NCBI RefSeq assembly: GCF_002078875.1
Contig: NC_034412.1
Coordinates: forward strand, 15,664,238 to 15,728,237
DNA length: 64,000 nt
Reading direction: 5' to 3'
Source of the DNA: Numida meleagris
Lineage: Eukaryota > Chordata > Aves > Galliformes > Numididae
Part shown: positions 49,946-61,500 of the stretch, piece after piece
Position numbering within the stretch: the first letter of the stretch is position 1
Layout: each line of letters opens with the position of its first letter
Program-made: the position numbers and the translations under genes
Notes under the pieces: model-generated
The model's input: only the letters and a program-made list of their open reading frames with translations
The model's database searches: none
What the model was told of the DNA's origin: nothing

Positions 49946-52900
49946 ACATTAACACATGGAAAAGCATAAGCATGTTACTCTATGAAGGTCAAGTACGTCA
50001 TATACACAGAAAGCTACAAATATGCAAGAGAAAACGTATAACCTTATTAACATATGGAATGTATATTTCTGAAACATGTTTAAGATGAAGCATTAAATAA
50101 TCAATATGAAAAAGCAATCAGTGCCTTTTTTTCCCACCTTTTAAAATAATATGTATATATACACACATACACTCTGAAAAAGGGTTCCTGTTGCAAGATT
50201 TATTTTTAATTTTCTACTGATAGACATGACAAGACAGCTCGTAAGGGTCAGCATACTCTGGTGAATCCATATATTATCAATTACAGTACTCTGCATTAGC
50301 TTGTCATCCACAGAAAGTACACATTAAGGTTAATATTGTATGGTTAGTCATTTATTCATTAGAAGATAATGTTGAGTAATTTTGTTCCTTCATTCCAGAA
50401 TGAACACTAGCTTTCCCATTTCAAAATCAGTACAAACATGAAAAGAAAATAAAGACTGCAAAAGAAGAAATATGCAACACTAAACTTGGCTACATTTAAG
50501 TAAACTACAATTTACTAGAGATTTCACCTAGTGAAAGAAATTCTCCTACTGTTACAAGTTCAGCTGACAGTTGCATTGGCTTCACCATTCCTCCTTAAGT
50601 CAACACTGCGGACCCAACCTCAATGGCCTTTAAAGGATAGTCTCTGAGGTAATTAAGGTATTTTCAACCTTAACTCTATCTCTTCATTTATCCACAACAC
50701 ATCTTGAAGCGTTGAACAGGCTCTAAAAAAGAAAATTATGGGAAAAGCACCACACTAAAATGGCATTAAAAACCTGCAGCCCAACAGCCAAAGGTTTGAA
50801 TAGAAAGGCAAAGGCCATTGTGTTGCAGCTTAGCAAGGAACTACTGAAATAATACAAACAGACTCTGACTACCAAGAGAATCTTTGACAGCCTGACTTGA
50901 ATTTCCAAGCCTATTCTAACTCACCATTCTCATCTTTAAACCTTCAGTTTAGGTGTGCACACTTTTTCTGCTTATGATTTATACAGCCAGCTCATATTTT
51001 GCACTTGAGACCTCACACGTGTCCCTGTTCTTCCTCATTTCCTGTCCACACTCCTTTCAAACCAGAAAAAAAAAAAAAAACACATACCTTAAACTACTCT
51101 GGATTATTTTCCTCCAGTGGCATGGGCTGTACCTAATTTAACTGGGTGTATGGATTAGTGTACTATTACTACTAGTATTGATAAACTACACTGTTTTCTG
51201 TATTGGATTAATATTTAGATTTTTTTTTCCCTGAGGCACGATTAAGATTGATTGAGCAGCAACAAGAACTGAGAAGGTCCTGCTGCATGGTTTCAGGAAG
51301 GATATCATAGACAGTAAACTTAAGCAGCAAAATATTGGACTCTGTCTCCTCTGCAAAGTCAGATTTCTTTTTCACTGAAAAATTTCAGTCCTGCTTGGTC
51401 TAAAGTGTCTACCTCCTGTTACACCTCCTGTTTAAAGAAACAATACAGATGTGTTCACAAACACAAACAAAACACATCTGAAAGCACCACTGATTTTCTC
51501 ATCTTCTCCAGCCTCTTTCACAGTCTTTTCCCATCTATTTCCGATGGCAGCGTTTCAAGACCAAGCATTTGTCCTTGACATGAAGTATCAGACACCAAAT
51601 CTATGACACAGCATGCAAAGCAATAACGGAAATTTCCAAACAGTGAAGTCAGAGAAAATGAAGAATAAAAGGATTTCATAGAATAACAATCTGCTCTCCA
51701 AGATGCTCCCCTGTCAGCTTCCAGAGGGAGCTCTGCATACAGAGGGATGAGAGGACTGGCCCCCTACTGCACTCTGAACAGCACATTTAGGCATTCCCCT
51801 CCTACTCCCATTGAAATGTAATGCACAAATGCATGCTCACCAGCACATCACCCTCCAGATGGTACACTTCTGCTGTATCTTTTTGTACTGGAAAGTCAAT
51901 TTCCTCATTAAACTTGTGTGCCCTCGAGCTGATGGGTTCAGTTTCTTACACCAGTCTGGATTTCTGGTCTCTTTTCATCACAGTGTACCTGATATTCCAG
52001 TCAGCAATCACTACTGCAGTCTTTTATAAAATGCAGTCACACACAGCAGCACAACCTTTGAGAAAGGCTGTGAAGAAGAGGGGCATGGCGCCAAAGGCAG
52101 AAAAAGCAGACAGAAAAATGATGCTTACAGTGAGTAGGCAAGAGGCACACAACACAATGTTCAAAATTACTGAAAAATTGCTGTGCAGAAAACTGGCAGC
52201 AAGTCACAAAGCATCTCCATGAAGGCCTCAGGTCAGCGTGATAAATATCAGATTAGAAACAGTTTGTTTAAACACTTAGCTAGATTAGAGCATAGGAATA
52301 GCTCTCCTGGATCTTGCCAAGTGAGTTACTGCCAGGGATGTAGACAGCTTAGAAGCTCAGGCTCATAAGTCTTGAAAGATATGTTCTTTTTTGGAGGACT
52401 TTTTATAAGAAAATCACTTTAAACACAAGAAATGTGAGTGTTGTGATCTTCTTTTATGTTTTCTCAGAGAAATTTGAATTCATAACCCCAGTCCAAACTC
52501 ACCTAAAAGCTTGCTACCTGGCTTCACCTTAGAGGAGGAAGCAAATTCCTTTTCTAGTCAATAGTCAGCCATGTTCTTGCCCATCAGAATCAGAGGTGAT
52601 AATAAGAAAAACAAAACAAGCAAAAACAAAATAGGACAGAACTCACTTCCTTTGCAAATTATTTATTCCCTTATTGTTTATGATGTATTGCCTCCTTTCT
52701 GGCCAACACAGAAATGAGTGTGTCAAAGACAAGAAAGAGAAGAACAAGATGCAGAGACAACAACACTGCAGACTACCTACTGCTTCTTGACACACTGGGA
52801 AGAAAGTCACCAACAGTGAGGGAGTCTAGAGCCCTGGCACTCTGCAGCCTTACAAAGTAGGCTAACAAATTGCAAAACCCATGGTCAAAACCACTGCAGA

Positions 52901-53339
52901 CACTCATTAACAAAAGCTGCTAATAAGTCCAGGTGCCCCCAGCTGTAAGAGGCTGGAGTGTCTTCCAACAAAAACAGAGTGCTAACATCTAGACTGAGTC
53001 TGTTGATCCTAAAACACAGTTGGTGCTTGGACAAGGAAAAGTACTTCTTGCAAGGTCATTATTGTTTGCCTTTCCATACAAGAATATAACCTCTGGAGGC
53101 CAGGCACCAGCACAATGCTGCTGCTCCAGGTGCACAGATATAGAGACTTTCAGTGGTAAGCCTCTCACATGACCCTCCCTCAGATGTACTAGTTTTCAAA
53201 ATACAAAGCACATTTAACGGTAGAGATTACATTAGGAGGCACATACCAAGACATCCACACGCCACACAGACCTTCCTAAACCCTCATCTAAGGAAATGAA
53301 CCACTCAGATGATAATCCCAGCACCTGACTGGGATCTTT
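49946..53339. other. Unique AT-rich sequence, no gene seen
   Basis: A-rich on the plus strand (for example 52600-52640). Contains an A-run at about 51067-51080 and a short alternating TA/CA tract near 50152-50170. The 133-codon plus-strand frame at 51821-52222 shows no domain or splice context. Confidence 0.45.
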
Positions 53340-53361
53340 CCCCCCCGCCCCCCCCTCCCCC
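53340..53361 (-). repeat. C-run, G-quadruplex potential on the minus strand
   Basis: The plus strand reads C7-G-C8-T-C5. The minus strand therefore has long G-runs able to form a quadruplex. It lies about 300 bp from the composition switch at 53.64-53.70 kb. A (CACC)n-like tract follows at about 53567-53584. Such runs are common around transcription starts but also occur at random. Confidence 0.85.
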
Positions 53362-53479
53362 AACTCTGTGCTGGGACACTAGTAAGTACTTTATAAGGTA
53401 GCCAAGGCCTCAGAGCACAAGGGAGGCCTACACTCAAGATTTTATTTTAAATCCTTCATCCCCGAGACACATCCAGCAG

Positions 53480-53900
53480 CTCTTCTCACCTGTGCCCCAC
53501 AGGTGATCCCTCTCTCACCACACTTAAACAGATTTCAAGCAGTCCAAGCCCCTCTGCCAGAACTCCACCCACCCACCCACCCCAGTGCTATGCACCAGCC
53601 TACCTGAATGCTACTGGCAGTTCACTGCAGCCCACCACCACCTGTCTCTAGCCTCCATCTTTGCCACCAGAAGGGTTTAATGGCCTACAACAGCTGCACA
53701 GCTTGATCCCTGCTTGAGGGGTGCAGCTGTGTCAGGTGGTAGTGAGGCAGTAAGTGTGGCCTTGCCCATAACAGGCCCACATGTGGGAGTGGAGCCTGGG
53801 CTGCTGCTCCTTAGCAGAGGAATGCTTTGTAGGCAGGTAGCAGTGGTTTTCATCCAGGACATCTACCTCAGTGGATCCTGCCCAGGGAGACTCCAGGTAA
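53480..53900. promoter_or_regulatory. Candidate divergent promoter at a strand-composition switch
   Basis: Plus-strand G+T is 37 of 120 at 53521-53640 but 73 of 120 at 53701-53820 (counted by eye), and the contrast continues outward on both sides. Strong donors face away from the switch. On the minus strand CAG is followed by GTGAGA (exon end 53490), with another CAG before GTAGGC (exon end 53604). On the plus strand CAG is followed by GTAAGG (exon end 53896). This is what two first exons in opposite directions would look like. There is no CpG island and no TATA box I can defend, so it remains an inference. Confidence 0.35.
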
Positions 53901-54256
53901 GGAGCTGCTTCCTTTTGTGGGGGTGCCAGTGATGTGTGTGCTGAGCTGTGTTGTGGCCTAGGCTGCCTCTTTGTTGTTGTTTTTTTCCCCCCCCCCCTCA
54001 GCGTGGTCGGCCTGCTTAGGTGTCCCAGGAGGGAGTAACAGCTTGCTTGTGATGTCCCCTTATTCAGTGCTGGAAATGGAGCTGCTTAATGAGTGCTATG
54101 TTCCTATAAGGTTTTTCTGCTTCATTTCCTGGGACCGTTTGAGGATGATAATTGACAAATGAGTACAGGATGGGGCTGCACAATTGTTTTTGTGCGTCTC
54201 TCCTCCTGTGCTACAGTAAATGTTCTTTTGTGTGTCTGCTTTTTTTTTCTTGGTAG

Positions 54257-54320
54257 CATAATGGATGATTCTAAACCTCCTTTTGTTGAGAAGGTACTTG
54301 CTGCTGGTTTCTCCACACAG
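54257..54320 (+). CDS. Weak candidate start exon
   Basis: A good acceptor (T-run then CTTGGTAG, ending at 54256) is followed four bases later by an ATG in a strong context (A at -3, G at +4). The frame reads MDDSKPPFVEKVLAAG and can reach a CAG before GTGGAG at 54320 (20 codons, phase 0) or an earlier AAG before GTACTT at 54293. A plus-strand donor at 53896 could supply an untranslated first exon. I do not recognise the peptide, and an exon this short can arise by chance. Confidence 0.25.
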
Positions 54321-54928
54321 GTGGAGAAGATTAGCTTTGTTTTCTGCTTCAGATGTAATGCTTTTTTGTAAGCAGCTGTGGGCTGGACTGCAGAGTTGCT
54401 ATTTCAACATGTTTAAAAATGTAGGAGCTGAAGTATATGCAATGGAAAGGTTTGGTAATCATGAATGAAAGGGAGCAAGCCTGTTGCTTTGCCCTGCTTC
54501 CTCAGAGAAATCCAAATGGGGGCATGAGTTTAATTAAAAACATAAGGGCTTTTGGCTCTGTTTGTAGCATGTGTTTTTGAGTAGCTGTTACAAATATTTT
54601 GGCATAAATGACAAACATGGTACATCAGAAACCATAATTATTTTTTTTCATTGTGCAAATTAAAAAATAGGGCAGGCAACAGGTATTATTGCTGATCCAA
54701 AGGGGTTTGGGTAGTGTGAGGTGCAGTGCTCAGGACTCCCAGTCTGGGGTCTAACTCAGCAAGTCCACTTCCTTTCTGCTGGTATAGTGCCAGTGCTTGT
54801 GAAGAGTGCAAAATTGCTGTTTTTCTAATGGCAGGAACTGTATGCTTGTCAAAGTGTCTGATGTGTAAGTTACCTAAGGATTCTACATGTTCACGTAAGC
54901 AGTGGTCTTTTACAAGTGCCTGGTGAAG
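54321..54928. other. T-rich intron-like sequence
   Basis: GT-rich on the plus strand, without a supportable exon. It separates the candidate start exon from the short CR1 copy. Confidence 0.4.
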
Positions 54929-55344
54929 GGGTCTTGAGCGCAAGTCTTATGAGGAGCGGCTGAGGGAACTGTGATTGTTCAGTCTGAAGGAGGCTGAGGG
55001 GAGACCTCATATGTGTCTACAACTCCCTGACAGGAGGCTGTGGAGAGGTGGAGTTTGGGCTCTTGTCCCAGGTAATAGCAATAGGATGAGCGGTGATGGC
55101 CTTAACTTGTGCCAGGGGACATTTAGGTTTGGATGTTAGGAAAAGTTTTTTATCTGGAAGAGTGGTGATGTGCTGGCACAGGCTGCCCAGGGAGATGGTG
55201 GGGTCACCGTCTCTGGAGGTGTTCAAGAAAAGGGTACATGCGGTACTGAGGGACATGGTTAGTGGGCATCATGGCGATGGATTGGTGATTGGACTAGATG
55301 ATCTTAATGGTTTTCTCCAACTTTTAATCATTCTGTGGGTTCTA
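54929..55344 (+). mobile_element. Short CR1 3' fragment, plus strand
   Basis: This is a 5'-truncated CR1 of about 415 bp containing the end of ORF2 and the 3' UTR. Landmarks are AAGTCTTATGAGGAGCGGCT, GAGGGGAGACCTCAT, CAGGCTGCCCAGGGAGATGG, GAGGGACATGG and TTGGACTAGATGATCTTAAT, with a decayed terminal octamer at about 55330. The fragment of frame 55093-55353 (GLDVRKSFLSG, RLPREMVGSPSLEVF) is the ORF2 C terminus. It has more differences and small gaps than the copy at 46473 and looks older. Confidence 0.92.
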
Positions 55345-58119
55345 AGTATATGAACAACTGGAAACACTCCCCTATGTGTTTTGTGTTATTTATACAACAG
55401 TACAAATTTACTTAGGACAAACATAATCAAAGAGAATCTCTTCATGCTTTATACAGCTGAAATATATTACTAGTTACTTTATTAGTCTTGGAATTCCTTT
55501 GTTAAATTAACTGTACCTTGGCAAAAAGGAAGGGGGGTGGGGAGGGGGAAGCGGCCGTGGATTCCACACTGTGCAAAATACCTTTGTCAGAATCTTATTC
55601 AGTGTTCTTGCTGTGAGGTAGGTTCTCAGAAAATCATTTTTGTGAAGGATCCTGAGGATGAGGAATTTATTTGAAATGCAGAACTGGAGGATTTTAATTG
55701 GGCATTTTGGCTCATGCCTCTCCATATTGCTTAAAAATTGGGCTGATCAGGTTTTGATGTAGGATAATGCTGCTTGTCTTGTGACAGTATTCTTTATACC
55801 TTTGTGTATTTGTGTGTTTAGGGCTTATGAAAGGTGACAGACCTATAGATGTAAACAGAGTGGGATTTTGAAAGCCACTTAAGAGGAAATCTTAGCACCT
55901 AAAACTCATCAAGCAGATCTAAAAAATTTTAGTCATACAGAGGACTGAAGATAACCATCCTGTTTCTCTTTGAGTACTTTTGATTTTTCAAAATCCATTT
56001 CTGTTTTTGAAATAAAAATAGAACATACTGAACATTATTTTGAATTGAGTAGTGGCGAGAAATCTGTTTAGCCAAGACTTTCTTTCATTTGGAGATATCT
56101 GGAAGATTGGGCTCTGTGATTCAAAGTAAGGCAGGCCAAAAAGAGGCTTAAGGCCGTACATCTAGTCTCCAAAAAGCTGTCATATGTGGAAAAAATTTCA
56201 CAGCAGCCTTCTGAGTAGCATGGCTTGAAGAGAACAGCATAGTTTGACCTGCTCTAGGCTTCAGTAATTTTGCTGTACTTCCTTCTTTGCTTTCCTTACA
56301 ACTAACAGTGATAATTTTCATTCTTCAGTCTTTGGCTTTTTTGTTTTAGTTAGCAGTAGAACAGCTTGTGTATAGTGCACTTTGCTTTACTGCAAGCCCA
56401 GTCAAATACTTTCAGAAAGTTATTTTAGATTTCTCATTCTTTACTTTCCTCTGCAGAAGGGTGAAAATGCTATTGCATTGTTGTTTGGTGCTGGTGCTTG
56501 TTTGTGTTTTCTTTTTTTAACCATACCACTTCACGCAGTCTACCCATGCTGGTGAACTTATTCTTGCAAGTTTCCACAATGTATAACTTTTTTCACAATA
56601 CATTACAGTTATATCCTTATGAATAGTATTTATGAACACAGAGCTTTTAATTTCTTAAAAGAAATGGAACTGCTTTCTCTATCACAAAGGGTATGTTTAA
56701 TAGCTTCAGCTGTTTGCTGTTGTGTCTTGATACTGTACTGGGAAAGAGCACTAAAAATGCTCTGTTGATAAGTGAGTGCCTGATAAATGATTGTTTTTTT
56801 CAGCTTCGTTTGTATCAGTTCTCATTCAGGCACAATGCAAGACATCAGCAAACAGATGTGTAGACTTTGGATTATCTTATTTATGCTACATACTTATGAA
56901 ACAGCATTGCTAAAAGAAACATGAATTTATTTTTAGATCACTCAAACTTACATGCCAAGAATTCAAGCCTGATTTAAGAGCAATTCCTTGTCTTCTCTGT
57001 ATCACTCTGTGTTCTGAGTTTGGTGTTTTCTGTAATTTTCTCCATGATTGTGAAGGGTTGCAGGCTGAAGCACGTTAAAGGTAGAAAAGATCTCCCACGA
57101 TATCCAGTAAGGGAATTACTTTCTCTGTATATGTTTTCAAGAGTTTTTCAGTCTGCTTCTATAAGACTGAAGTGATCATTTTCCATTGCTTCCACAGGAA
57201 CCATATTTCTTGTTCTCAAAAGCTTACCTTGTGTTTCACATATGTTTTTGTTCTCATACTACTTATATACAGATAATTTCTTTCCATTGTGGTGTTTTGT
57301 AGCTGCTTAGTATATTTATTGTACTTAGTTCATTCCTGATGTGAATCTCTATTCACATTCCACTACAAAAGAAATTAAGTCTTCAATCACATCTGTTGAT
57401 AATTTTGGGAAACCTCATTCTATCTCGCTGTTGCGCTGGGGAAGCAGTGGCTGTTCTGTGATGTTGCTGGTCTTGTCAGATCTGGGTCATGTGGAAGAGG
57501 ATTAATCTGCCTGCTTAGTAGCAGTGGGTTTGCATATGCCACCCAGTCACAGCTATCTCTGCTTGCGTGTGTATCGCTGCACGCTCTTGATCAGCTCATT
57601 GTCTGTGTTTGCCCGTAGGCTTTGTTCAGTTTTAAAATAGGTCTATGTCCTAAATCCCTGTCCCTTACTTCTTTTTGAAAAGGCAGTTTTAGAAGTGCAA
57701 GAGAAGGCTTTTGTCCCAGTGAGTCCCATTTCTCTGCCTGCTTGATGCTTACCTTATGCCCCCTGTAAAATCTTCTCTCTCTTTACTCCACAGAGGCGTG
57801 GTTTTCAGCTCTTTTGCATCCTCTACGTGCAGCTTGCAGTTATATTTTCCACGTGTCTCTGTGACTGACCAAAAAGCACTGAATTAGTTGCAGGTCTTCA
57901 TTCCTGGCTGTTACTTGCTAAACAGTGCGTTCCAGATAAAGCAGTGTTGCAACACATAGGCTAGGATCTGCTGTTTTAGACATTGCTGTGTAAAGCAGAG
58001 AAGAGAGGGTAAAATGCACCACAAACCACTTTCTGTAACGTGCACCTTTGCTTGACCAGTGTTCAGCAAGGACCAAAACTCTTCCACTGTGAATACCAAC
58101 TATTTTTTTTATTACCCTC
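55345..58119. other. T-rich intron-like sequence, no gene seen
   Basis: Strongly T-rich on the plus strand, as expected for introns of a plus-strand gene. A G-rich tract (G6-T-G4-A-G5) lies at about 55532-55547. No frame longer than about 72 codons and no splice-bounded exon that I can support. Confidence 0.45.
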
Positions 58120-58545
58120 TGTAGCAGAAATGCTAGGTCATGGCTTAAAGCAGTGATTGAGCACCTGGTGGGAAGGCAAGGCCAACCCAGAAGAGCTCAG
58201 GTGCATGCATTGCACCTGAGTGACCAGAAGGGGCGGAGCCAGGATCTGCTCCTTCCCAGACCTCATTTAAGGTGTGGAGGCAAAGGTATCTCACTGGAGA
58301 TTTCTGCCTACCTGAGGCCTTCTGGGGGCTAAGCAGCTTTTTTCCTTTGTTTCTACATCCATGGCTGCTGCACTTGGGCTTATCCTTGCTGCAGTCTAGG
58401 ACTTTGCCACTCTGCTACTATTGCTCTGCTTTCTATCACATTATAGTGTTACACTCTCTATAAATTCTTGGCTCCTGGATTTTGTGTCTACTTTGTTTCT
58501 GTGCATTAAACTCTTTGCTTAAGCACTATGAGTTTACCAGTTAAG
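58120..58545 (+). repeat. LTR-like interspersed repeat, copy C
   Basis: This is the clearest copy, opposite in orientation to A and B. It starts TGTAGCAGAAATGCTAGG at 58120. It then has TGATTGAGCACCTGGTGGGA, a perfect inverted repeat at 58196-58220, a GC-box-like GGGGCGGAGCC, CCTCATTTAAGG at about 58260, and ATTAAA at about 58505, which could act as a polyadenylation signal. The order of promoter-like and polyadenylation-like signals is that of an LTR. The right end is uncertain: alignment with copy B runs past TTAAGCACTAT to about 58545, and no clean CA end with target duplication is seen. Confidence 0.75.
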
Positions 58546-61500
58546 CTATTTAAAAAGAGAAAAACAAAAAAACTTGTGTGCATAGCAGCATCACTGCAGA
58601 TAAATAAGGCAGTCCTCTCTGAGTATCATCTTCTACTCATAGAATTACAGGAACTTGAAGCTAGTGACTTTTTTTTTTGGAAAAGCCGCCTGGGTTACAG
58701 AGCTAAAAGAGCTGTATATTTCATGGAATTTATTTGTTCAGTTATTTCCACTGCTTTGGCCTTTCCAGTAACTGGAGCATAAAGAATCATGCTCTACCTT
58801 AATGCATCTGAAGGAATACTTTTAATTTACCTTTAGTTTGTGAAGAGGCAACGATGAAAAATTGAAAGCTGAGAATAAATCCTCAAAAAATACTGTGAAG
58901 AATTTGTTAGTATTTTAACTGGTCAAAATATCCTTGCATGCAGAAACTTCTGGTTAAGAAATGCATAATTCCTTACCGTCATGTATTTTTTAGGTTCGTA
59001 CCCAGCTTGGACTCAGAAGTCTTTGTGATCACAAAATCTGTTTTCATACAACTGTGAATAAAGTGTCATAGCTCCTCATGTTGTAGTAACAGCTAAATGT
59101 AATCAGCAGGTTGTTTTTTTTTTTTCCCCCTCTAGCTAGTGATGAGTAACACATACTTGAGTAATTTTTTTTTAAACTGTACTTTCTTCAGAAAGAAGAA
59201 AAAGAGCTGGGGGGGGGGGGAAAGAGCAACAATCATAGAATCAGTAAGTGATTTTTAGAGAGACTTAAATTTCAGGGCATAAATGCATTCTAATTAAACA
59301 AAATCTTGGGACTTTCAAATCATTTGATCTTTGTCCTGTGGTTGTAGTATATGTGTATTAGTCATAATTACTGCTGTCAAAGCATAGTTTCCTAGGAGCC
59401 ATGGCGAAAAGACAATAGGAAATCCTCCATTTACAATATCATCACAGTAATGCCCAGCATGGAAAATATTCATGTTGTGAGGATTTGGGATGTACTCTTC
59501 CTTGAATTGCACTGCATCCTGCTGAATTTAGACTTTAGGACGCTTTTCAGATAATGTGTTCCTGGTGAATGGAGGCTCCTGTCCAACAGAAACTCTGCAT
59601 CAAAAGCAAGCCACTGTGCAGTTTGCGCATGTAAAATGCAATGCTTTCGCCTTTGCCTTTCAGCCCTCTGAGGCTGAGATAGACAGATGAGAATCAGTTT
59701 TTGTGTACTACGGGGATAATCTTTATCACACTAACCTTTTTTTTTTCATGAAGTGAGGAAGGATGGTGTGTCATGGGCTTTAGTATATTGCAAGCAATAG
59801 AATCAGTGCAGAGAAGGGGAGCAGCTCAGCAAGGATTTTCATGAAGTTTTATGTTCTCCTTGAATCTAAGTAATATGGTGACTTTATTGAAACACCAATT
59901 GTCCAATGATGAAATTTTACAAGAATAGCAGACTGAAATTGCTCAATGAAGAATAATATTTAATTTAAAAACAATTTTATTGGATATCATTGAAGATAAG
60001 ATGTGTGATTTACAGAAGTGGAAAACTGATTTTTTTTTTGTGGTTATCCTTCATCTTACAGTTCTTTAATTCTGTGTATTACAGTACGGACTGGATCTTA
60101 CCTGCAGTGTTGCTGTAGCAGTAGAAGGCTGTGTTTGTCTTGGCCCTCTCTGTAGATTTGTTTGAGCAGTTCAAAGTCATGCAGTATTAACTGGTAAAAT
60201 CTGTGATTCCTTTGCTCCCATTTTTTTAGCTGTTTGTAATTAATAAAGAAACCAGTAAGGTGCATGCAGCTGCTTTGCTTGCTCCATGGCTGCTTGTGGC
60301 ATCCTACCTAGGACTCAAAGCAGCTGAGGAGGAACAGGGCTCACTCGCTTTGGCCCTGAGAGATAGAACCAGTTAATTTACTTAAGCTGGAGAAGTAAAA
60401 AGAATGAGGTCTTTCTCTACCAGACCAGGAAAGGTGATTTATTTCATTTCTCAGTGTGAAGGTGTCCAGATAAAAACATATGTTTCCTGACTTGCCCACC
60501 ATCTGTTCTAACCTTCATAGTCTGCAGGGGATAAAAGTGCTAACGTCCAGTCTAGATACCTAGCAAATTTGCATATGGTGTCAAACTGACACCTTTTAAC
60601 TTTGAACCCTGGTAAAAGGAAATAAGGAGCCTTGGTGACAAATGTTTTACTGTATTATAAGCAAAATGCTTTTGTTTTTATGGCTGGAAAATTTTCCAGG
60701 TCTTCATCATGAGATTTTGGCAGGACTGACCATTAGTAATTACTTACTGATTTCCTCCAGTAAACTGCTGAAAAAAATAACATGGTTTCTGAGGACTTGA
60801 AGGTATACAGCATTACAGTAGAACAGCTGGGACATCAGGCTGTGTTGTGTAACAGTGACTTGATCCTGAAGGACCTGAGGCAAGAGACCAAGCTTCTTGA
60901 CTTAGCAAAACTGGCACAAATGTGGCAGTTATTTAAGGACGGAAAGAGAGAGCATTTTGAATCCTCTTCAAGTTGCTTCTAGATTCTGTGACTGCTGATG
61001 AAGCCCAGAGAGCTGATGGTGTGGGAATTGGAGGATAGGAGGGGACGGAGGGTGAGTTGTAAGTTACTAGAAATAACTTGGGGTCAGGGTGAAGTGTTTA
61101 GATAACTTAAGTGGTCCAAAGTCTAATCTAGTTCTGCTCTCTCAGGTAAAGCAAAGCAGTTTTCCAGCTGGCTGGTTCACTGACACTTGCAGGAGGTTAT
61201 GAAGACTTTGTATTTTCTGGTAGAAGATGGAAAATTCCTTTTTTAATCACAGGGATTGATTGCATTGTGTGGAATATCAGACTTGATGGATAGTAGTTCC
61301 AATGTAATGTTGTGGTCTTTGCCTTCACACCCTTCAGTAATCTGATCATTTGATCTCTTTAAAATATGAGTGCCTAGACACAGTTGATCAATTGTGAAAT
61401 GTGAGATTCTTCTCCGTTACTCCAAAATTATGTTCTTATTTCCATAACTGTGCCATTGGAAAACTGAACCAATATGGTCAAAATCATTTTCATGTACTTG

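Noticed and set aside
46563..49952. Several plus-strand frames of 70-124 codons across the CR1
   Set aside because: They are antisense shadows of the CR1 ORFs on the minus strand.
59231..59245. ATCATAGAATCA motif, like a reversed CR1 terminal octamer
   Set aside because: The flanking sequence lacks the CR1 3' UTR blocks. Single octamers occur by chance, and several others (for example 37145, 51678, 58639) were dismissed for the same reason.
60782..60982. 66-codon plus-strand frame after a fair acceptor
   Set aside because: A TAA lies directly after the acceptor in the same frame, so it cannot continue from an upstream exon, and no good donor follows.
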